Positions 1 through 8,499 of a DNA stretch of 64,000 nucleotides are shown one piece after another. A model generated the notes under the pieces. That model saw nothing but the letters and a program-made list of their open reading frames with translations. It was not told where the DNA came from and searched no databases. Numbering within the stretch: the first letter of the stretch is position 1; each line of letters opens with the position of its first letter. The stretch comes from Nitrospirota bacterium (GTDB lineage Bacteria > Nitrospirota > Thermodesulfovibrionia > Thermodesulfovibrionales > JdFR-88), in assembly GCA_014874185.1 (NCBI GenBank), contig JACWAF010000007.1, forward strand, positions 59,165 through 123,164. Reading direction: 5' to 3'. A program made the position numbers and the translations under genes.

Positions 1-193
1 TGGAATACTCCGCCGTTATCCATCCCTTTCTCTGGTCCTTCAGGAACATCGGGACCTTCTCTTCGATAGTGGCCGCGCAGATAAGCCTCGTGCGGCCCAT
101 CTCTATCAATACCGAGCCTTCGGCCTGCGATATGAAATTGCGGGTGATGCGCACATCTCTCAGTTCGTCATTTCTTCTTCCATCGGGCCTCAT
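1..193 (-). CDS. rph: Ribonuclease PH, N-terminal part (cut by window edge)
   Basis: Reverse-strand reading from the ATG at 193 gives the start of RNase PH, the phosphate-dependent 3'-5' exoribonuclease that trims tRNA 3' ends. Visible family features are the opening [16 protein letters not shown], then EGSVLIEMG and GWITAEYS. About 64 residues are present and the rest lies outside the window. The start overlaps the 3' end of murI by 26 bp, so the two are translationally linked in one transcript. The N-terminus is diagnostic; function beyond it cannot be checked here. Confidence 0.9.
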   Translation of the reverse strand, partial: MRPDGRRNDELRDVRITRNFISQAEGSVLIEMGRTRLICAATIEEKVPMFLKDQRKGWITAEYS

Positions 194-995
194 TCCATAC
201 CTCCGTGAGTTTGACATCCTGTATAAGCGCGTCCGGGCCCAGAAACCTGCTGCCGAGGAACTTGAATTTCTGCGGGGCGTCGGTGGAATAGAATTCCCTC
301 TCGCTTCCCCCTTCCGGGTTCAGCAGGCCTTTTTCCTGAAGCAGTCCGCTTATCTCCCGGGCCGTTTCGGCCCCGGAGTCTATCAGTATAACCTTTTTCC
401 CCATCACTTTAGAGATGGTTTTTTTCAGCAGGGGATAATGCGTGCAGCCCAGCACCAGCGTGTCTATATCATGTTTTTTAAGCGGGTGCAGGTATTTTTC
501 GGCCGTTAAAAGGGCCACCTGGTTGTCCACCCAGCCCTCTTCAACCAGGGGGACGAAGAGGGGGCATGCCTGCGTGAATATCTCCACCCCCGGGTCGAGG
601 GACTTCATCGTCCTGGCGTAGGCGCCGCTCTTTATCGTGGTCTCGGTCCCGATGACGCCCACCCGGCCTGTTTTTGTGGCGCGCAAAGCGGCCCTGGCCC
701 CCGGCCCTATCACCCCGATCACATCTATATCCACCGATTCCCGTATCTTTTCAAGGCTTATCGCGCTTGCCGTATTGCAGGCTATTACCAGCAGTTTTAT
801 CTCTCTGGACATGAGAAAGCCCGTGTTTTCGAAGCTGTACCGGACTATTACCTCCGGAGACCTTATCCCATAAGGCACGCGGGCGGTATCGCCCAGGTAG
901 ATCGTGTTCTCGCCGGGCAAATGGCGGATTATCTCCTTGAGGACGGTGAGCCCGCCCAGGCCGGAGTCGAAGACGCCGATCGCCCTCCTATTCAT
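168..995 (-). CDS. murI: Glutamate racemase
   Basis: Cytoplasmic cofactor-independent racemase that makes D-glutamate for peptidoglycan. The 275 aa length is normal. The N-terminal motif VFDSGLGG carries the conserved Asp10-Ser11. The two catalytic cysteines are in IACNTAS (Cys73) and LGCTHYP (Cys184, followed by His186). It overlaps the GerMN gene upstream by 8 bp and rph downstream by 26 bp, so it sits inside a tightly coupled minus-strand operon that also carries a cell-wall amidase. All key residues are present. Confidence 0.96.
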   Translation of the reverse strand: MNRRAIGVFDSGLGGLTVLKEIIRHLPGENTIYLGDTARVPYGIRSPEVIVRYSFENTGFLMSREIKLLVIACNTASAISLEKIRESVDIDVIGVIGPGARAALRATKTGRVGVIGTETTIKSGAYARTMKSLDPGVEIFTQACPLFVPLVEEGWVDNQVALLTAEKYLHPLKKHDIDTLVLGCTHYPLLKKTISKVMGKKVILIDSGAETAREISGLLQEKGLLNPEGGSEREFYSTDAPQKFKFLGSRFLGPDALIQDVKLTEVWNEARWKKK

Positions 996-1605
996 GCACG
1001 GGCCCCTTTCCGGTCAATGCAAGCTCTCCCAGGGGCCTGTCCGCGTATATATGCCCGCCGATGCTCTCCACTTCCTTGCCTTCTATCAGCAGCCGGACGT
1101 CCGAGATCCCTTCGACATTGGACATCATTGTTTCATAAAGACCCCTCAGGAGCAGGAACTCCGAGACGGCATCCCCCTGGAAGTTGCTCCTGAATTCGTC
1201 TGAAAGCTCCACATACAGGATGCCGTCCGTCCCGAAATACACGTTCAGTACCCTTACGTTATGCGGTATAGCCGACTGGCCCATCCCCACGGGGCCTTTC
1301 AGGTATTCCTTCAGGGCGGAATATGCCGCGTCTTCCCTGTCGGTGAATGCCGCCACAGAGCGCTCCTCCATCTGCAGATGGCCCGATACCGGATAATATA
1401 CCCGGATATATGAGACGGCGCCGGATGGAGGCGCTTCCAGCGCGCCGGTATTGACCTGCACCCATTTGAAAACCCCTTTCGTCAGGAACAGATATCCCCC
1501 GGCTGCCCCGGCCGCGAAGATGACGAGCGCCATCAGCAGCAACGGCCATTTCGGCTTGCGCTTTGGCTGAATGGAGCCCGTTCCGGCATGAAGCTCTTTT
1601 TCCAT
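988..1605 (-). CDS. GerMN-domain membrane-anchored protein
   Basis: 205 aa. A basic, Lys/Arg-rich cytoplasmic stub (residues 1-20) is followed by one hydrophobic segment (about 21-41) and then an extracytoplasmic domain. The region about 65-185 (IRVYYPV, then a repeat of VLNVYFGTDGILYVEL type, then DVRLLIEG) matches the GerMN (sporulation/germination GerM) fold, which is common next to amidases and murI in non-sporulating Gram-negative bacteria. It probably has a periplasmic cell-wall role. It lies 6 bp after the amidase stop and overlaps murI by 8 bp. No catalytic residues can be assigned. Confidence 0.75.
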   Translation of the reverse strand: MEKELHAGTGSIQPKRKPKWPLLLMALVIFAAGAAGGYLFLTKGVFKWVQVNTGALEAPPSGAVSYIRVYYPVSGHLQMEERSVAAFTDREDAAYSALKEYLKGPVGMGQSAIPHNVRVLNVYFGTDGILYVELSDEFRSNFQGDAVSEFLLLRGLYETMMSNVEGISDVRLLIEGKEVESIGGHIYADRPLGELALTGKGPVHE

Positions 1606-1611
1606 TATCCG

Positions 1612-2265
1612 TTATCCGCCGCCAGCCCTCGAATACTCATCTATGGAGTTCGCGATCACTGAGCTGAGCAGGTCCTTTAACCGCTGGCCGGAGTAGTTGA
1701 ATGAGGCCGGATAAGGTGTTTCCACCATCACCGCCGGGGCCGCTATTTCGTTCAGAAGCGGAAGCGGCATCTCTATATGCACCACCTCCACGGGAGAGAA
1801 TGCCTGCTTCAGCGAGCCCTCCAGAATGGCGGCGAACTTCCTGCTTTCGGCCAGATAGGGTTTTTGCCGGTTCGAGTAGAGGTACTGGTCTTCCGGTCCT
1901 CCGCCCTGTTCCGGGAACCACGTTGTATACACGTTGAAATTATTCTTCGATGACAGGTGCAGGCTCACGAAGAGAGTGGGGGGCCGCTTCTCCGCAATCG
2001 CTGCCCTGTCTGATATCCCGAGAAAGACATCCGAGTCCCTCAGCAGATATGAATCGATCCCCTTTTGCTCCAGGGCCTCGGAGAGGGCCTTGGCCAGGGA
2101 GAGCGCGATGTCCTTTTCATAGACCGTCCTGTTCGCTGAATCGGTATAGGCAATCCCCTGCTCAAAGCCCCCATGGCCGGCGTCTATGGCCACAAGGGGT
2201 TGCTGCGCAAAGGCCGCCGCCGGCATCAGAAAAAGAGCCAGCACGGCTGAAAAGAGCTTCAGCAT
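1612..2265 (-). CDS. N-acetylmuramoyl-L-alanine amidase (Amidase_3)
   Basis: Zinc amidase that cuts the amide bond between MurNAc and the stem peptide in the periplasm. The frame is open back to 2337, but the ATG at 2265 is chosen. It begins a clean signal peptide (MLKLFSAVLALFLMPAAAFA) and avoids running into the upstream DUF116 gene, which ends at 2300. The mature protein opens with VAIDAGHGG (first Zn His), followed by a conserved Glu region and LFVSLHLSS (second His). About 217 aa. It lies between DUF116 and the GerMN protein. No SPOR or AMIN targeting domain is visible. Confidence 0.85.
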   Translation of the reverse strand: MLKLFSAVLALFLMPAAAFAQQPLVAIDAGHGGFEQGIAYTDSANRTVYEKDIALSLAKALSEALEQKGIDSYLLRDSDVFLGISDRAAIAEKRPPTLFVSLHLSSKNNFNVYTTWFPEQGGGPEDQYLYSNRQKPYLAESRKFAAILEGSLKQAFSPVEVVHIEMPLPLLNEIAAPAVMVETPYPASFNYSGQRLKDLLSSVIANSIDEYSRAGGG

Positions 2266-2299
2266 GACTTTAAATTCTCCCACATCGGAGGCGGGTTTT

Positions 2300-2869
2300 T
2301 CAAATGTTCGGGACTTTCGGGCCGGGGAGCGGGACATCGCCTATAAAGGCCTGGATGGCATTTTTGAGCGCCGCAAGGCTCACGCTGGTGTTCATGCAGG
2401 GGCCGAAGGGCCTTTCGTTTATGATGCCCAGGATGGGCATGGGATAGCTGTCCGCTATCCCGCTTGAGAGGTCGCGCTCGCAGGCCACGGCCACTATGGC
2501 ATCTGGCCTGAGGTCCTTTACGATCCGCCTGGCCAGGTTACCGCCGGTAGCCACCGAAAGCTGCACCCCGCTTTGGTCCGCAATGGCGATTATGTCCCTT
2601 ATCTCGCATTTCCCGCACCGGGCGCAGTTGTAGATATTGCGGGTTATCCGTATCTTGCATTCGTCTATCTGGAGGCAGTGGGGCAGAAGGAGGAGGAGCC
2701 TTTTTACCTGCACCCTCTCGGCAAGCACCAGTTTATTGTTCAGCCGGATTATTGCGGCCTGAAGGCGTTCCTTCCAGTCCCTGGAGAGCCCCCCCAGGAA
2801 CATGAACAATGGATAGACCACCTTTAAAAGCACCGCCCTCAAGAACCTAGGCCCCCTGGAAGATATCAC
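2300..2869 (-). CDS. DUF116 family protein
   Basis: 189 aa protein of the DUF116 family. One hydrophobic segment lies near the N-terminus (about 12-27). The cysteine pattern LPHCLQ..ECKIRI..CARCGKCE in the middle resembles an iron-sulfur or zinc site, and AVACERDLSSGI and GPCMNTSV follow. The family is widespread in anaerobes and is often encoded beside fmt and def, exactly as here; its start overlaps the fmt end by 23 bp. The biochemical role is unknown. The Cys cluster and linkage to initiator-methionine processing are what can be seen; a redox role is inference. Confidence 0.8.
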   Translation of the reverse strand: MISSRGPRFLRAVLLKVVYPLFMFLGGLSRDWKERLQAAIIRLNNKLVLAERVQVKRLLLLLPHCLQIDECKIRITRNIYNCARCGKCEIRDIIAIADQSGVQLSVATGGNLARRIVKDLRPDAIVAVACERDLSSGIADSYPMPILGIINERPFGPCMNTSVSLAALKNAIQAFIGDVPLPGPKVPNI

Positions 2870-3773
2870 CTTTTTTAATTGCCCTCCCCTGGATAAACGC
2901 CCTCGCGGGCATAGGTTTTTTACCTTCGGGCTGAAGCTCCAGTATCATCAGGAGCCCCCCGCCCGTCCCCGCCAGAAGACCATCTCCTCTTGCCTCTTCG
3001 ATAACACCAGGGCCTGCCGCGCCTTCAACCGGTCTGGTTTTCATGATTTTAACCCGTTCGCCACGCAAAAAGCTGTACGCGCCCGGCCAGGGATACATCC
3101 CCCGTACGAAATTGAATAACTCGCGGGCGCCCTTTTTCCAGTCAATAAGCCCGTCTTCTTTCTTAAGCGGGGGCGCAAAGCTTGGCTCCCCCGACTGGGG
3201 AACGGGTTTTATCGCCCCCCTGCGCATGCCCTCGATCGTTTCCACCAGAAGTCTTGCCCCCATCTCTGAAAGCCTTGCCGAGAGAGACTCCGCCGTGTCG
3301 TCTTCCTTTATCCCGGTTTTTTCCTGAAGGAGGATGTCCCCGGTGTCCAGCTCGTATCTCATCACCTGCGTGGTCACGCCGGTCTCTTTTTCGCCGTTAA
3401 TTATAGCCCACGCGATGGGGGAGGCCCCCCTGTATTTTGGAAGCAGGGATGCGTGCACGTTTATAGGGGCTGTCCTTGGGATTGCAAGCATCTCCGGGGT
3501 GAGTATCCTGCCGTAGGCCACTACCGCCAGGAACTCCGGGTTTATATTTATCAGTTCGTCAACAAATGCCGGGTCTTTCATCTTCGCGGGCTGGAGCACG
3601 CGCAGGCCATACCCGAGGGCCATCTCTTTCACGGGCGGCGGGGAGGGCGCTTTCGACCTGCCCTTAGGGGCGTCAGCGCGGGTTACAACGGCCGCTATCT
3701 CCTCGCCTGATTCGATAAGAGCTTTGAGGGAGGGCAGGGCAAAGGCCGGGGTGCCGAAGAACACGATTGCCAT
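2847..3773 (-). CDS. fmt: Methionyl-tRNA formyltransferase
   Basis: Transfers the formyl group of 10-formyl-THF to initiator Met-tRNA in the cytoplasm. 308 aa, the usual length. The N-terminal Rossmann-like fold starts FFGTPAFALPSL. Catalytic residues are Asn105 and His107 in INVHASLLPKYRGASPI and Asp143 in ELDTGDIL. A C-terminal OB-like domain follows from about residue 205. It lies 3 bp after def and overlaps DUF116, the classic def-fmt pair. Formyl supply links it functionally to fhs at 34.1 kb. Confidence 0.96.
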   Translation of the reverse strand: MAIVFFGTPAFALPSLKALIESGEEIAAVVTRADAPKGRSKAPSPPPVKEMALGYGLRVLQPAKMKDPAFVDELININPEFLAVVAYGRILTPEMLAIPRTAPINVHASLLPKYRGASPIAWAIINGEKETGVTTQVMRYELDTGDILLQEKTGIKEDDTAESLSARLSEMGARLLVETIEGMRRGAIKPVPQSGEPSFAPPLKKEDGLIDWKKGARELFNFVRGMYPWPGAYSFLRGERVKIMKTRPVEGAAGPGVIEEARGDGLLAGTGGGLLMILELQPEGKKPMPARAFIQGRAIKKGDIFQGA

Positions 3774-3776
3774 TTA

Positions 3777-4292
3777 TCAGCCCCGCATGGACGGGGTCTT
3801 CTTCAGTTTCTTCTTGTAAAAGCTTTTTTTAAGCGGACTAAGCTTGTCAAGGATGAGTATGCCGTCCAGGTGGTCCAGTTCGTGCTGGAGGGCTATGGCC
3901 AAAAGGCCTTCGGCCGATATCCGGGCGGGTTTGCCCTCGCGGCCAATGCCCCGGACCAGCACCTTTTCGGCCCTGGGGAGCGTGCCCGTGAGCCCGGGAA
4001 GCGAGAGGCAGCCCTCTTCGCTTTCCACCTCGCCCTCTGTTTCGGCCAGCACCGGGTTTATCAGCACCAGAAGCGGGTATTTGTGCTCGCTCTCCCGCAT
4101 ATTCACATCCACCACGATGAGCCTCTTTGACACCCCTACCTGGGGGGCGGCGAGGCCCACGCCGGGTGCGGCGTACATGGTCTCTATCATGTCGTCTATC
4201 AGTTTCTGCAGCGCGCCGTCGAACTCTTCCACGGGCGCGGATTTTTTCTTCAGGACCTCGTCCGGATAGGTCCTGATCCTCAGCAAGGCCAT
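3777..4292 (-). CDS. def: Peptide deformylase
   Basis: Metalloenzyme that removes the N-formyl group from nascent proteins. 171 aa with all three family motifs: GVGLAAPQVG (45-54), EEGCLSLPG with metal ligand Cys95, and QHELDHLDG with His137, Glu138 and His141. It is followed after 3 bp by fmt. The start has no Shine-Dalgarno sequence; instead TATACT (4304-4299) ends 6 nt before the ATG. This suggests an extra promoter making a nearly leaderless def-fmt transcript inside the longer operon. Confidence 0.96.
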   Translation of the reverse strand: MALLRIRTYPDEVLKKKSAPVEEFDGALQKLIDDMIETMYAAPGVGLAAPQVGVSKRLIVVDVNMRESEHKYPLLVLINPVLAETEGEVESEEGCLSLPGLTGTLPRAEKVLVRGIGREGKPARISAEGLLAIALQHELDHLDGILILDKLSPLKKSFYKKKLKKTPSMRG

Positions 4293-4310
4293 AATTTTAG
4301 TATATTATTT

Positions 4311-4649
4311 TTAGTCGTTTTTTGTCTTTTTCAGGAAAAGGAACTTGCTTGAATGGTCAAGCACGCTGGAGCTGGTGTGATATCGGCCAAGGCGCCGGTC
4401 GTAGGTGATTATGCACTCCTCGTACTCGTCCTCCGTGACGGAGAAGGCCTTGTCGTAATTGTCCCCGTAAAGGTAGGTGATGGCGTTCACGAACGCCTCT
4501 CCAAGCATCCTTCCGGTCTCGTCATATGCGTAAACCGCTCCGCACCGGCATCTGCCGCCCACCATCTCCCCGAAATGCATCCGGATGGCATGGGGCGACT
4601 CCGGCTGGCCCTCGCAAAACGGGCAGGTAAATACCCTGTATCTTTCCAT
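4311..4649 (-). CDS. Zinc-ribbon-like hypothetical protein
   Basis: 112 aa, not recognised as a named family. The N-terminus has FTCPFCEGQ and then GRCRCGAVYAYDETGR, a four-cysteine pattern suited to one zinc ion. An acidic middle (VTEDEYEECIITYDRR) and a basic tail follow. It lies 4 bp after argJ and 18 bp before def, so it is a real operon member rather than a chance frame. The role is unknown; a small nucleic-acid or ribosome-associated zinc protein is only a guess. Confidence 0.7.
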   Translation of the reverse strand: MERYRVFTCPFCEGQPESPHAIRMHFGEMVGGRCRCGAVYAYDETGRMLGEAFVNAITYLYGDNYDKAFSVTEDEYEECIITYDRRLGRYHTSSSVLDHSSKFLFLKKTKND

Positions 4650-4653
4650 ATAT

Positions 4654-5835
4654 TCACGTCCTGTATTCGGCGTTGATTTTTACGTAATTTTCACTAAGGT
4701 CGCAGGTGAGCACTCTCTCGGCGGAACTGCCCAGGTTCAGGTTGACTGTTAGGGTAACCTCGCTTCGGTTCCTCAGGACGAGGTTGGCCTCTTCGTCCTT
4801 TCCGTTGGGCCTTCCCTTTTTTACAAGCTTAACCTTTTCCAGAAAAATATCAACCCTGGATTCATCAACATCGATTCCAGCGTACCCTATGGCGGCCATT
4901 ATCCTGCCCCAGTTGGAGTCGTTGCCGTAGATGGCCGTCTTCACCAGGGGGGAATGCGCTATGGCGAACGCGCCTTTGAGGGCGTCCTTTTCGCTCTTGG
5001 CCCCTTTCACGACAACCTGAATGAGCTTCGTGGCCCCTTCGCCGTCCCTGGCTATCATACGGGCAAGCTCGAAGGTGACCGAATCGAGCGCCGACCTGAA
5101 TTTTTCGTAATCCGCCGTGCCCTCCTTAAGCGGAACATTTTTGGCAAGCCCGTTCGCCATTATCAGGAGGGTATCGCTTGTAGAAGTGTCTCCGTCCACG
5201 GTGACACGGTTGAAGGATTTCTCAGCCGATGCCTTGAGGAGCTTTTTCAGCGTATTTTTATCGATTGCCGCATCGGTCATTATGAAAGAGAGCATCGTGG
5301 CCATGTTGGGGTGTATCATACCGGAGCCCTTTGCCACGCCGGCCAGTCGCACCTCTTTGCCCGAAAGCCGTATCTTTTTTGTCCCGAACTTGGGGAACGT
5401 GTCCGTGGTCATTATGCCCCTTGCGCAGTCTTCCAGATTGGATTTGCCGATATTGGCCGCAAGGGTTTTTATCGCCGGGCGCATCCTGTCCATCGGGAGA
5501 GGACTGCCAATCACCCCGGTTGAAGCGATGTATACAAGCTCTTCGCTTATGCCCAGCCCCCCGGCGCAGAGGGCGGCCATCTCGCTGGCGTCCATCATCC
5601 CCTGCGGGCCCGTGCAGACGTTGGCGTTTCCGCTGTTTGCTATTATCGCCCTGCCGCGGCCGGAGCGGATGCGCTCGATATCAAGCTTTACCGGAGCGCC
5701 CTTTATCTTATTCGTGGTAAATACGCCCGCCACTGCCGCGTCCGCCTCGGAATATATTAGCGCCATGTCCTTGCGGCCCGGTTTCTTTATGGCGGCTTCG
5801 GCCGTGGAAAGTAAAAATCCCTTCGGCAGTTCCAT
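4654..5835 (-). CDS. argJ: Bifunctional ornithine acetyltransferase / N-acetylglutamate synthase
   Basis: Cyclic arginine pathway enzyme that recycles the acetyl group from N-acetylornithine to glutamate. 393 aa. The autoproteolysis site KGSGMIHPNMATML is present, so the beta chain should begin at Thr180. SGNANVCTG and the TVDGDTSTSDT loop are also conserved. The start overlaps the argC stop by one base (TGATG), which indicates translational coupling. Whether it is bifunctional or only an acetyltransferase cannot be told from sequence alone; no argA is in view. Confidence 0.95.
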   Translation of the reverse strand: MELPKGFLLSTAEAAIKKPGRKDMALIYSEADAAVAGVFTTNKIKGAPVKLDIERIRSGRGRAIIANSGNANVCTGPQGMMDASEMAALCAGGLGISEELVYIASTGVIGSPLPMDRMRPAIKTLAANIGKSNLEDCARGIMTTDTFPKFGTKKIRLSGKEVRLAGVAKGSGMIHPNMATMLSFIMTDAAIDKNTLKKLLKASAEKSFNRVTVDGDTSTSDTLLIMANGLAKNVPLKEGTADYEKFRSALDSVTFELARMIARDGEGATKLIQVVVKGAKSEKDALKGAFAIAHSPLVKTAIYGNDSNWGRIMAAIGYAGIDVDESRVDIFLEKVKLVKKGRPNGKDEEANLVLRNRSEVTLTVNLNLGSSAERVLTCDLSENYVKINAEYRT

Positions 5836-6887
5836 CAGGGGTAGACCGCCAGCGCGGTAAGGCCCGCGTCTTCCGGGAAGCCCATCATCAGGTTCATGTT
5901 GTGGACGGCCTGGCCGGACGCGCCCTTAACCAGGTTGTCTATCGCCGTGACAACAACCAATGTTCCCGTCCTCTGATTCACCTTCATACCGATATCACAG
6001 CGGTTCGTCCCCCGCACGGCCTTCAGCACGGGCAGCTTTTCGCCTTCCAGCACCCGCACGAACGGCTCGTTTTTATATGCCTTCTGATAAATTTTTACCG
6101 CATCTTCGGAAGATGCCTTCTTTTTCAGTTTCAAGTAGATGGTGGAGATTATTCCCCTGTCCAGAGGCAGGAGGTGGGGCGTGAAATTCACCGCTAATTC
6201 GCCTCCGGCGATTGCGGACAACTCCTGCTCGATCTCAGGCGTGTGCCGGTGCGTGGCTATCCCATAGGCCATGAAGCTGTCGTTCACCTCGCAGAAGGAG
6301 TACTTCACGTCTGATTGCCTTCCGGCACCGGAGGCGCCCGATTTGGAATCGATAACGATTGATTCCGGCTGCACAAGCCCGGCCTTCAGGGCCGGGTAGA
6401 CGCCCAGTATCGAGCCCGTGGGATAACAGCCGGGGTTCGCCACAAGCCTTGCCCTTTTTATCTTCGCCCTGTGGAGTTCGGGAAGGCCGTAAACCGCGTT
6501 TTTGAGCACGTCCCTCTGCTCGTGGGGCGTCTTATACCATTCCTCGTAAACGGCTGGGTCTTTCAGCCGGAAGTCCGCCGAGAGGTCTATGACCTTCTTG
6601 CCGCTATTGAAAAACGTGGCCACCGCGGGCTGGGAGGCCTTGTGCGGGAGGGCCATGAAGAAGAGGTCGGCTTTCTTGAGGAGAGTTTCCGGCTCAAGAG
6701 GCTCATACAGAAGCCCGGCATAGGTGGCAAGGTGCGGAAACAGGTCCACGGGGGATTTCCCGCTCGATTTCTCGCTGGTCACTGCCGTGACTGTCGCGTG
6801 AGGGTGGCCCGCCAGTATGCGCAAAAGCTCCGCCCCTGCGTAGCCGCTTCCCCCGCAGATGGCAACCTTTAATTTATCTGAAGGCAT
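5835..6887 (-). CDS. argC: N-acetyl-gamma-glutamyl-phosphate reductase
   Basis: NADPH-dependent third step of arginine biosynthesis. 350 aa. The N-terminal nucleotide-binding motif is CGGSGYAGAELLR. The catalytic cysteine is Cys154 in ANPGCYPTG. Conserved THRHTPEIEQ and HLLPLDRGI segments follow. It is the first gene of the run argC-argJ-...-rph. The 338-bp gap upstream is filled mainly with repeats, so a promoter there or readthrough from rplM-rpsI are both possible. Confidence 0.96.
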   Translation of the reverse strand: MPSDKLKVAICGGSGYAGAELLRILAGHPHATVTAVTSEKSSGKSPVDLFPHLATYAGLLYEPLEPETLLKKADLFFMALPHKASQPAVATFFNSGKKVIDLSADFRLKDPAVYEEWYKTPHEQRDVLKNAVYGLPELHRAKIKRARLVANPGCYPTGSILGVYPALKAGLVQPESIVIDSKSGASGAGRQSDVKYSFCEVNDSFMAYGIATHRHTPEIEQELSAIAGGELAVNFTPHLLPLDRGIISTIYLKLKKKASSEDAVKIYQKAYKNEPFVRVLEGEKLPVLKAVRGTNRCDIGMKVNQRTGTLVVVTAIDNLVKGASGQAVHNMNLMMGFPEDAGLTALAVYP

Positions 6888-6940
6888 TTTTTTATCCCCT
6901 TTATCAATACCTTGTAATCGGATATATACAAAAATTCATA

Positions 6941-7018
6941 AAAAAATCCCTCCTAACCTCCCTTTGTCAAAGGGAGGGACTTACCCCTCGTTGGCAAAGA
7001 GGGGCGAGGGGAGATTTT
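6941..7018. repeat. REPIN-like repeat, family A (ends AAAATCCCTCC / GGGGAGATTTT)
   Basis: Two G/C-rich hairpins joined head to head with roughly inverted ends: the left unit is a CCTCCCTTTG-CAAAGGGAGG hairpin and the right unit CCCCTC-GAGGGG. The same pair of ends occurs in opposite orientation at 48282-48441 with a longer middle. Single left-type units recur at 15354 and 15612. It lies in the argC-rpsI gap. Confidence 0.75.
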
Positions 7019-7036
7019 CTTATCAAGATATCGCCC

Positions 7037-7135
7037 ATTTCCCTATCCCCTCCCCCTTGAGCGGGGAGGGCGAGGGTGGGGGTGTTTCTTTTTTCACCCT
7101 CCCCTTCATCCCCTCCCCTTAAAGGGAGGGGAAAT
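7037..7135. repeat. REPIN-like repeat, family D copy 1
   Basis: About 100 bp. It runs from ATTTCCC to GGGGAAAT, with an internal GGGAGGGCGAGGGTGGGGGTG block and a terminal CCCTCCCCTTAAAGGGAGGGG-type hairpin. The same block order is found at 8251-8352, on the other side of rpsI-rplM. The rest of the 6888-7225 gap shows no gene. Confidence 0.75.
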
Positions 7136-7225
7136 AGAATCCTGCGGCTCTGCTGCAAGGAGGTGTAATTAAAAATAAAAAGGGCGAATCCAGCCGGACC
7201 CGCCCACGATTCATCCACGCCTTTA

Positions 7226-7618
7226 TTATCTCTTTGAGAACTGGAATCTTTTTCTTGCCGCGGCCTGGCCGTATTTCTTTCTTTCCTTTATGCGCGGGTC
7301 CCTGGTGAGGAAGCCCTCTTTCTTCAGCTTCGGCCTGTAATCGTTGTCTATCCTGGTGAGGGCGCGGGAGATGCCGTGCCTCAGGGCGCCGGCCTGTCCG
7401 CTCATGCCGCCCCCGTCCACGTTGGCCGTAACATCGTACTTCCCGGTAAGCCCGCACAGCTCCATCGGCTGCTTTATCATCATCTGCAGGGTCTCCCTGG
7501 GGAAGTACTTCTCGACGGGCCTCTCGTTCACGGTTATCTTCCCGTTTCCGGGGAGGAGGATTACCCTTGCGACCGAGCTTTTTCTCCTGCCCGTAGCCGC
7601 GTATTTGATCTCTGCCAT
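7226..7618 (-). CDS. rpsI: 30S ribosomal protein S9
   Basis: 130 aa. It has the typical uS9 opening [13 protein letters not shown], the [19 protein letters not shown] core, and the very basic C-terminus ending KRFQFSKR that reaches into the ribosomal P site. It follows rplM by 10 bp in the universal L13-S9 order. The window shows no sign of autoregulation. Confidence 0.98.
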   Translation of the reverse strand: MAEIKYAATGRRKSSVARVILLPGNGKITVNERPVEKYFPRETLQMMIKQPMELCGLTGKYDVTANVDGGGMSGQAGALRHGISRALTRIDNDYRPKLKKEGFLTRDPRIKERKKYGQAAARKRFQFSKR

Positions 7619-7628
7619 TTATATCTCC

Positions 7629-8060
7629 TTATTGAACCGATAATTTTTCGGGCTGCTGCGCGGCATGGGGGTGGTCCGCGCCTTTATAGACCTTCAGCTT
7701 TCCAATCATCTTACGGCCGAGCCTGTTTTTCGGGAGCATCCCCCAGACTGCCTCTTCTATAAGCTTTTCGGGCTTGTTTTGAATTATTTCGCGCGCGGTC
7801 TCCGCCCTGAGTCCGCCCGGATAATTGGAATGCCTGTAATAGACCTTCTGGTCCATTTTCCTGCCCGTAAGCCTTACCTTTTCCGCATTCACCACCACGA
7901 TGAAATCGCCGGTGTCCACGTTGGGGGTAAAGATGGGCTTGTGCTTTCCCCTGAGATAAGTGGCAATCTTGACGGCGAGTCTGCCAAGCACCATCTCCTG
8001 GGCGTCCACTACGTACCACTTGCGCTCTATATCGTCCTTCCTGGCAAAACGGGTCTTCAT
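7629..8060 (-). CDS. rplM: 50S ribosomal protein L13
   Basis: 143 aa uL13. Family features are [19 protein letters not shown], the [18 protein letters not shown] segment, and [16 protein letters not shown] Shine-Dalgarno GAGGAG precedes the ATG. It is the first gene of the rplM-rpsI pair and is driven by the promoter at 8118-8089. Confidence 0.98.
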   Translation of the reverse strand: MKTRFARKDDIERKWYVVDAQEMVLGRLAVKIATYLRGKHKPIFTPNVDTGDFIVVVNAEKVRLTGRKMDQKVYYRHSNYPGGLRAETAREIIQNKPEKLIEEAVWGMLPKNRLGRKMIGKLKVYKGADHPHAAQQPEKLSVQ

Positions 8061-8088
8061 CTTTCCACTCCTCAGTCCAGAATTCGAT

Positions 8089-8118
8089 AATATAAAAGAA
8101 AAAAGGCGGTTTTGTCAA
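8089..8118 (-). promoter_or_regulatory. Sigma-70-type promoter of rplM-rpsI
   Basis: On the minus strand, TTGACA (8118-8113) is followed after 18 nt by TATATT (8094-8089), close to consensus and about 30 nt before the L13 start codon with its Shine-Dalgarno. Confidence 0.7.
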
Positions 8119-8250
8119 CAAAAACCGGTCTTTTCAGCCAGATGACCTGCTTTTCAATTGTTTTTCGCGCAAAGGGGAAAGCGCCCCGCGCAAGTAATAA
8201 TATTACAATAAAAATCAGTATTCTTCCAGTAATGCCCTGAAAAGCCCTGA

Positions 8251-8352
8251 AAATTCCATCCCCCTTCGAAGTGGGAGAGCGAGGGTGGGGGTGAAAGAGC
8301 GAGATATGTTCACACTCTCCCCCAACCCCTCCCTTGAAGGGAGGGGAAATTG
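8251..8352. repeat. REPIN-like repeat, family D copy 2
   Basis: Runs from AAATTCC to GGGGAAATT. It has the same internal GAGCGAGGGTGGGGGTG block and terminal CCCTCCCTTGAAGGGAGGGG hairpin as the copy at 7037-7135, so rplM-rpsI lies between two copies. The remainder of the 8061-8499 gap holds only the two promoters listed. Confidence 0.75.
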
Positions 8353-8425
8353 GATATACTGTTTGTCCTCTTATTTCAAGGGAGGGAAATTTGGCTCTCC
8401 GGCCCCCGCATATGCCCGCAACTCA

Positions 8426-8455
8426 TTGACAGTTATTGATTTCTGCTGATATACT
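8426..8455 (+). promoter_or_regulatory. Sigma-70-type promoter of the DUF4388-cheA operon
   Basis: TTGACA (8426-8431), 18-nt spacer, TATACT (8450-8455); the start codon follows 44 nt later with a Shine-Dalgarno AGAGGAG in between. Confidence 0.75.
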
Positions 8456-8499
8456 CGTTCGGCGGAATCAGCGCATCTATTTGGGCTAGAGGAGCGTAA

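Noticed and set aside
69..509. 146-aa plus-strand open frame at the left edge
   Set aside because: It lies antisense to murI and rph, both of which are clearly coding.
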